From positions 1-5,395 of the forward strand of contig CAJUBP010000088.1 of assembly GCA_910584585.1 (NCBI GenBank): 5,395 nucleotides of DNA. The letters run 5' to 3'. Both the position numbers and the translations under genes were made by a program. The notes below the pieces were generated by a model that did no database searches, was not told where the DNA came from, and saw only the letters and a list, made by a program, of their open reading frames with translations. The DNA is from an uncultured Lachnospiraceae bacterium. GTDB taxonomy: Bacteria; Bacillota; Clostridia; Lachnospirales; Lachnospiraceae. This document shows, one piece after another, positions 4,607 to 5,395 of the stretch (position 1 is its first letter; every line of letters starts with the position of its first letter).

Positions 4607-5395
4607 ATGATTACAATAAAAGAAATTGCGTCAATTTTGGGCTTTAGTCCAACAACAGTGTCAAATGTTGTGAATGGGCACACAGAAAAGATGTCGAACG
4701 CAACCAGACAGAAAATTGAAGAGGCATTGATCCAGTACGGGTTTCAGAAAGCGGTTCATCAGGAAGAGTATGGCAAGGCGCTGAAGCTGATATCCGTGGA
4801 CTTCTTTTTAAGCTCGAAGGAAAATGTGTTTATGGACCCTTTTTGCTCGGAACTGCTGAATGCAATTTGCATTAAGCTGCAGGAGTCCGGCAGGTATCCG
4901 GTATGCGGAATTCCAAAAGAGGAAGAAGAGATTTGCCGTAAGCTTCAGGCGCGCAATATAGAGGGTGGGATCGTAGTCGGTTTCCATCCCTGGGAGTGTG
5001 AGGATTTTGTAAAAAGAGCGGGAAAGCCAGTGGTCTTTGTGGACTGCGGCGAGGGGAATTATGACAATGTGGGAATCGCCGATTATAAAGGCGGCAGGGA
5101 AATCACAGAATTTATGCTGAATCAGGGGCATCGCAGGATTGCGTTCTTCTGTGATAAGAAAAGCCCGGTATCCAGTACCTTTGAGCGGTTCCGGGGATAT
5201 TGCGACGCACTGGAAAGTTATGGAATTGCTTATGACAACAAGGATTATTATTATCTGCCGGATGATCGCCATGCCAGGCGGGAGGCGCTGCGCAGCTTTG
5301 CCAAGCATGCCAAAGAGGAAGGATATACGGCGGTTTTTGTGGTTTCGGATCTTCTGGCCAATGAAGCCATCAGCATTTTCTTTGGGGAGGGTCTG
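4607..5395 (+). CDS. LacI-family transcriptional regulator (3' end beyond the window)
   Basis: The first 263 residues of a LacI/GalR-type repressor; the frame is open to the right edge, and about 70-80 residues are probably missing compared with the usual 330-345. Residues 2-46 form the DNA-binding helix-turn-helix: TIKEIASILGFSPTTVSNVVNG, then SNATRQKIEEALIQYGF. From about residue 60 it has the periplasmic-binding-protein-like ligand domain, with GGIVVGF (120-126), PVVFVDCG (141-148), VGIADYKGGREITEFMLNQGHRRIAF (155-180) and ERFRGYCDALESYGI (193-207). The hinge between the domains is unusual: the PN-x-x-A-x-x-L pattern is absent and QKAVHQEEY (47-55) stands in its place. The GGGGGA at 4597-4602 serves as ribosome binding site. 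The gene starts 30 bp after argS with no terminator and no clear promoter between them, so at least some read-through from argS is likely. Such regulators usually control sugar uptake or catabolism genes nearby; those would lie past the right edge. The ligand cannot be inferred. Confidence 0.93.
   Translation, partial: MITIKEIASILGFSPTTVSNVVNGHTEKMSNATRQKIEEALIQYGFQKAVHQEEYGKALKLISVDFFLSSKENVFMDPFCSELLNAICIKLQESGRYPVCGIPKEEEEICRKLQARNIEGGIVVGFHPWECEDFVKRAGKPVVFVDCGEGNYDNVGIADYKGGREITEFMLNQGHRRIAFFCDKKSPVSSTFERFRGYCDALESYGIAYDNKDYYYLPDDRHARREALRSFAKHAKEEGYTAVFVVSDLLANEAISIFFGEGL

Noticed and set aside
4808..5308. Minus-strand open frame of 166 codons
   Set aside because: It lies wholly antisense to the LacI-family gene, whose plus-strand translation shows clear family motifs throughout. 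The antisense product has no recognisable domain and no good ribosome binding site was seen.

Overview
This window looks like chromosomal DNA from a low-to-mid GC Firmicute of class Clostridia, probably Lachnospiraceae. That assignment is an inference from three things: strong GGAGG-type ribosome binding sites, the style of the proteins (a compact bacterial arginyl-tRNA synthetase, an AraC/cupin regulator, a LacI regulator), and the mixture of AT-rich intergenic DNA with moderately GC-rich genes. No RNA gene, CRISPR array, insertion sequence or phage gene was found. No stretch longer than 300 bases lacks a gene.

Layout from left to right. (1) Positions 43-770 hold a two-gene plus-strand unit. 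It encodes an unrecognised 191-residue protein with a charged coiled-coil half and an acidic tail, followed by a 51-residue ORF whose start overlaps the previous stop (ATGA). (2) Positions 736-1629 hold a convergent AraC-family regulator on the minus strand, whose end overlaps the small ORF by 35 bp. (3) Positions 1630-1796 form a divergent control region with a near-consensus promoter for the AraC gene and a symmetrical pair of TGCAAAAA boxes. (4) Positions 1797-2642 hold a diaminopimelate epimerase-family gene (dapF-like). It is probably a single-gene unit ending in a strong hairpin terminator at 2690-2719. (5) Positions 2807-4576 hold complete argS, read from a promoter whose -35 box lies inside that terminator. 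(6) Positions 4607 to the right edge hold a LacI-family regulator cut off by the window, only 30 bp after argS and with no visible terminator between them.

The most notable point is the DapF-family protein. It keeps the fold motifs and the substrate-contacting Asn, Glu and Arg residues of DapF, but both catalytic cysteines are serines (Ser74 and Ser221) and the histidine of the GNPH motif is Asn163. It is therefore unlikely to be an ordinary two-cysteine diaminopimelate epimerase. It may be a specialised isomerase or epimerase, a serine-based variant, or a non-catalytic paralogue. The divergent AraC-type gene with shared sequence boxes is a plausible dedicated regulator. argS is a housekeeping gene, and the LacI-type protein probably controls something beyond the right edge.
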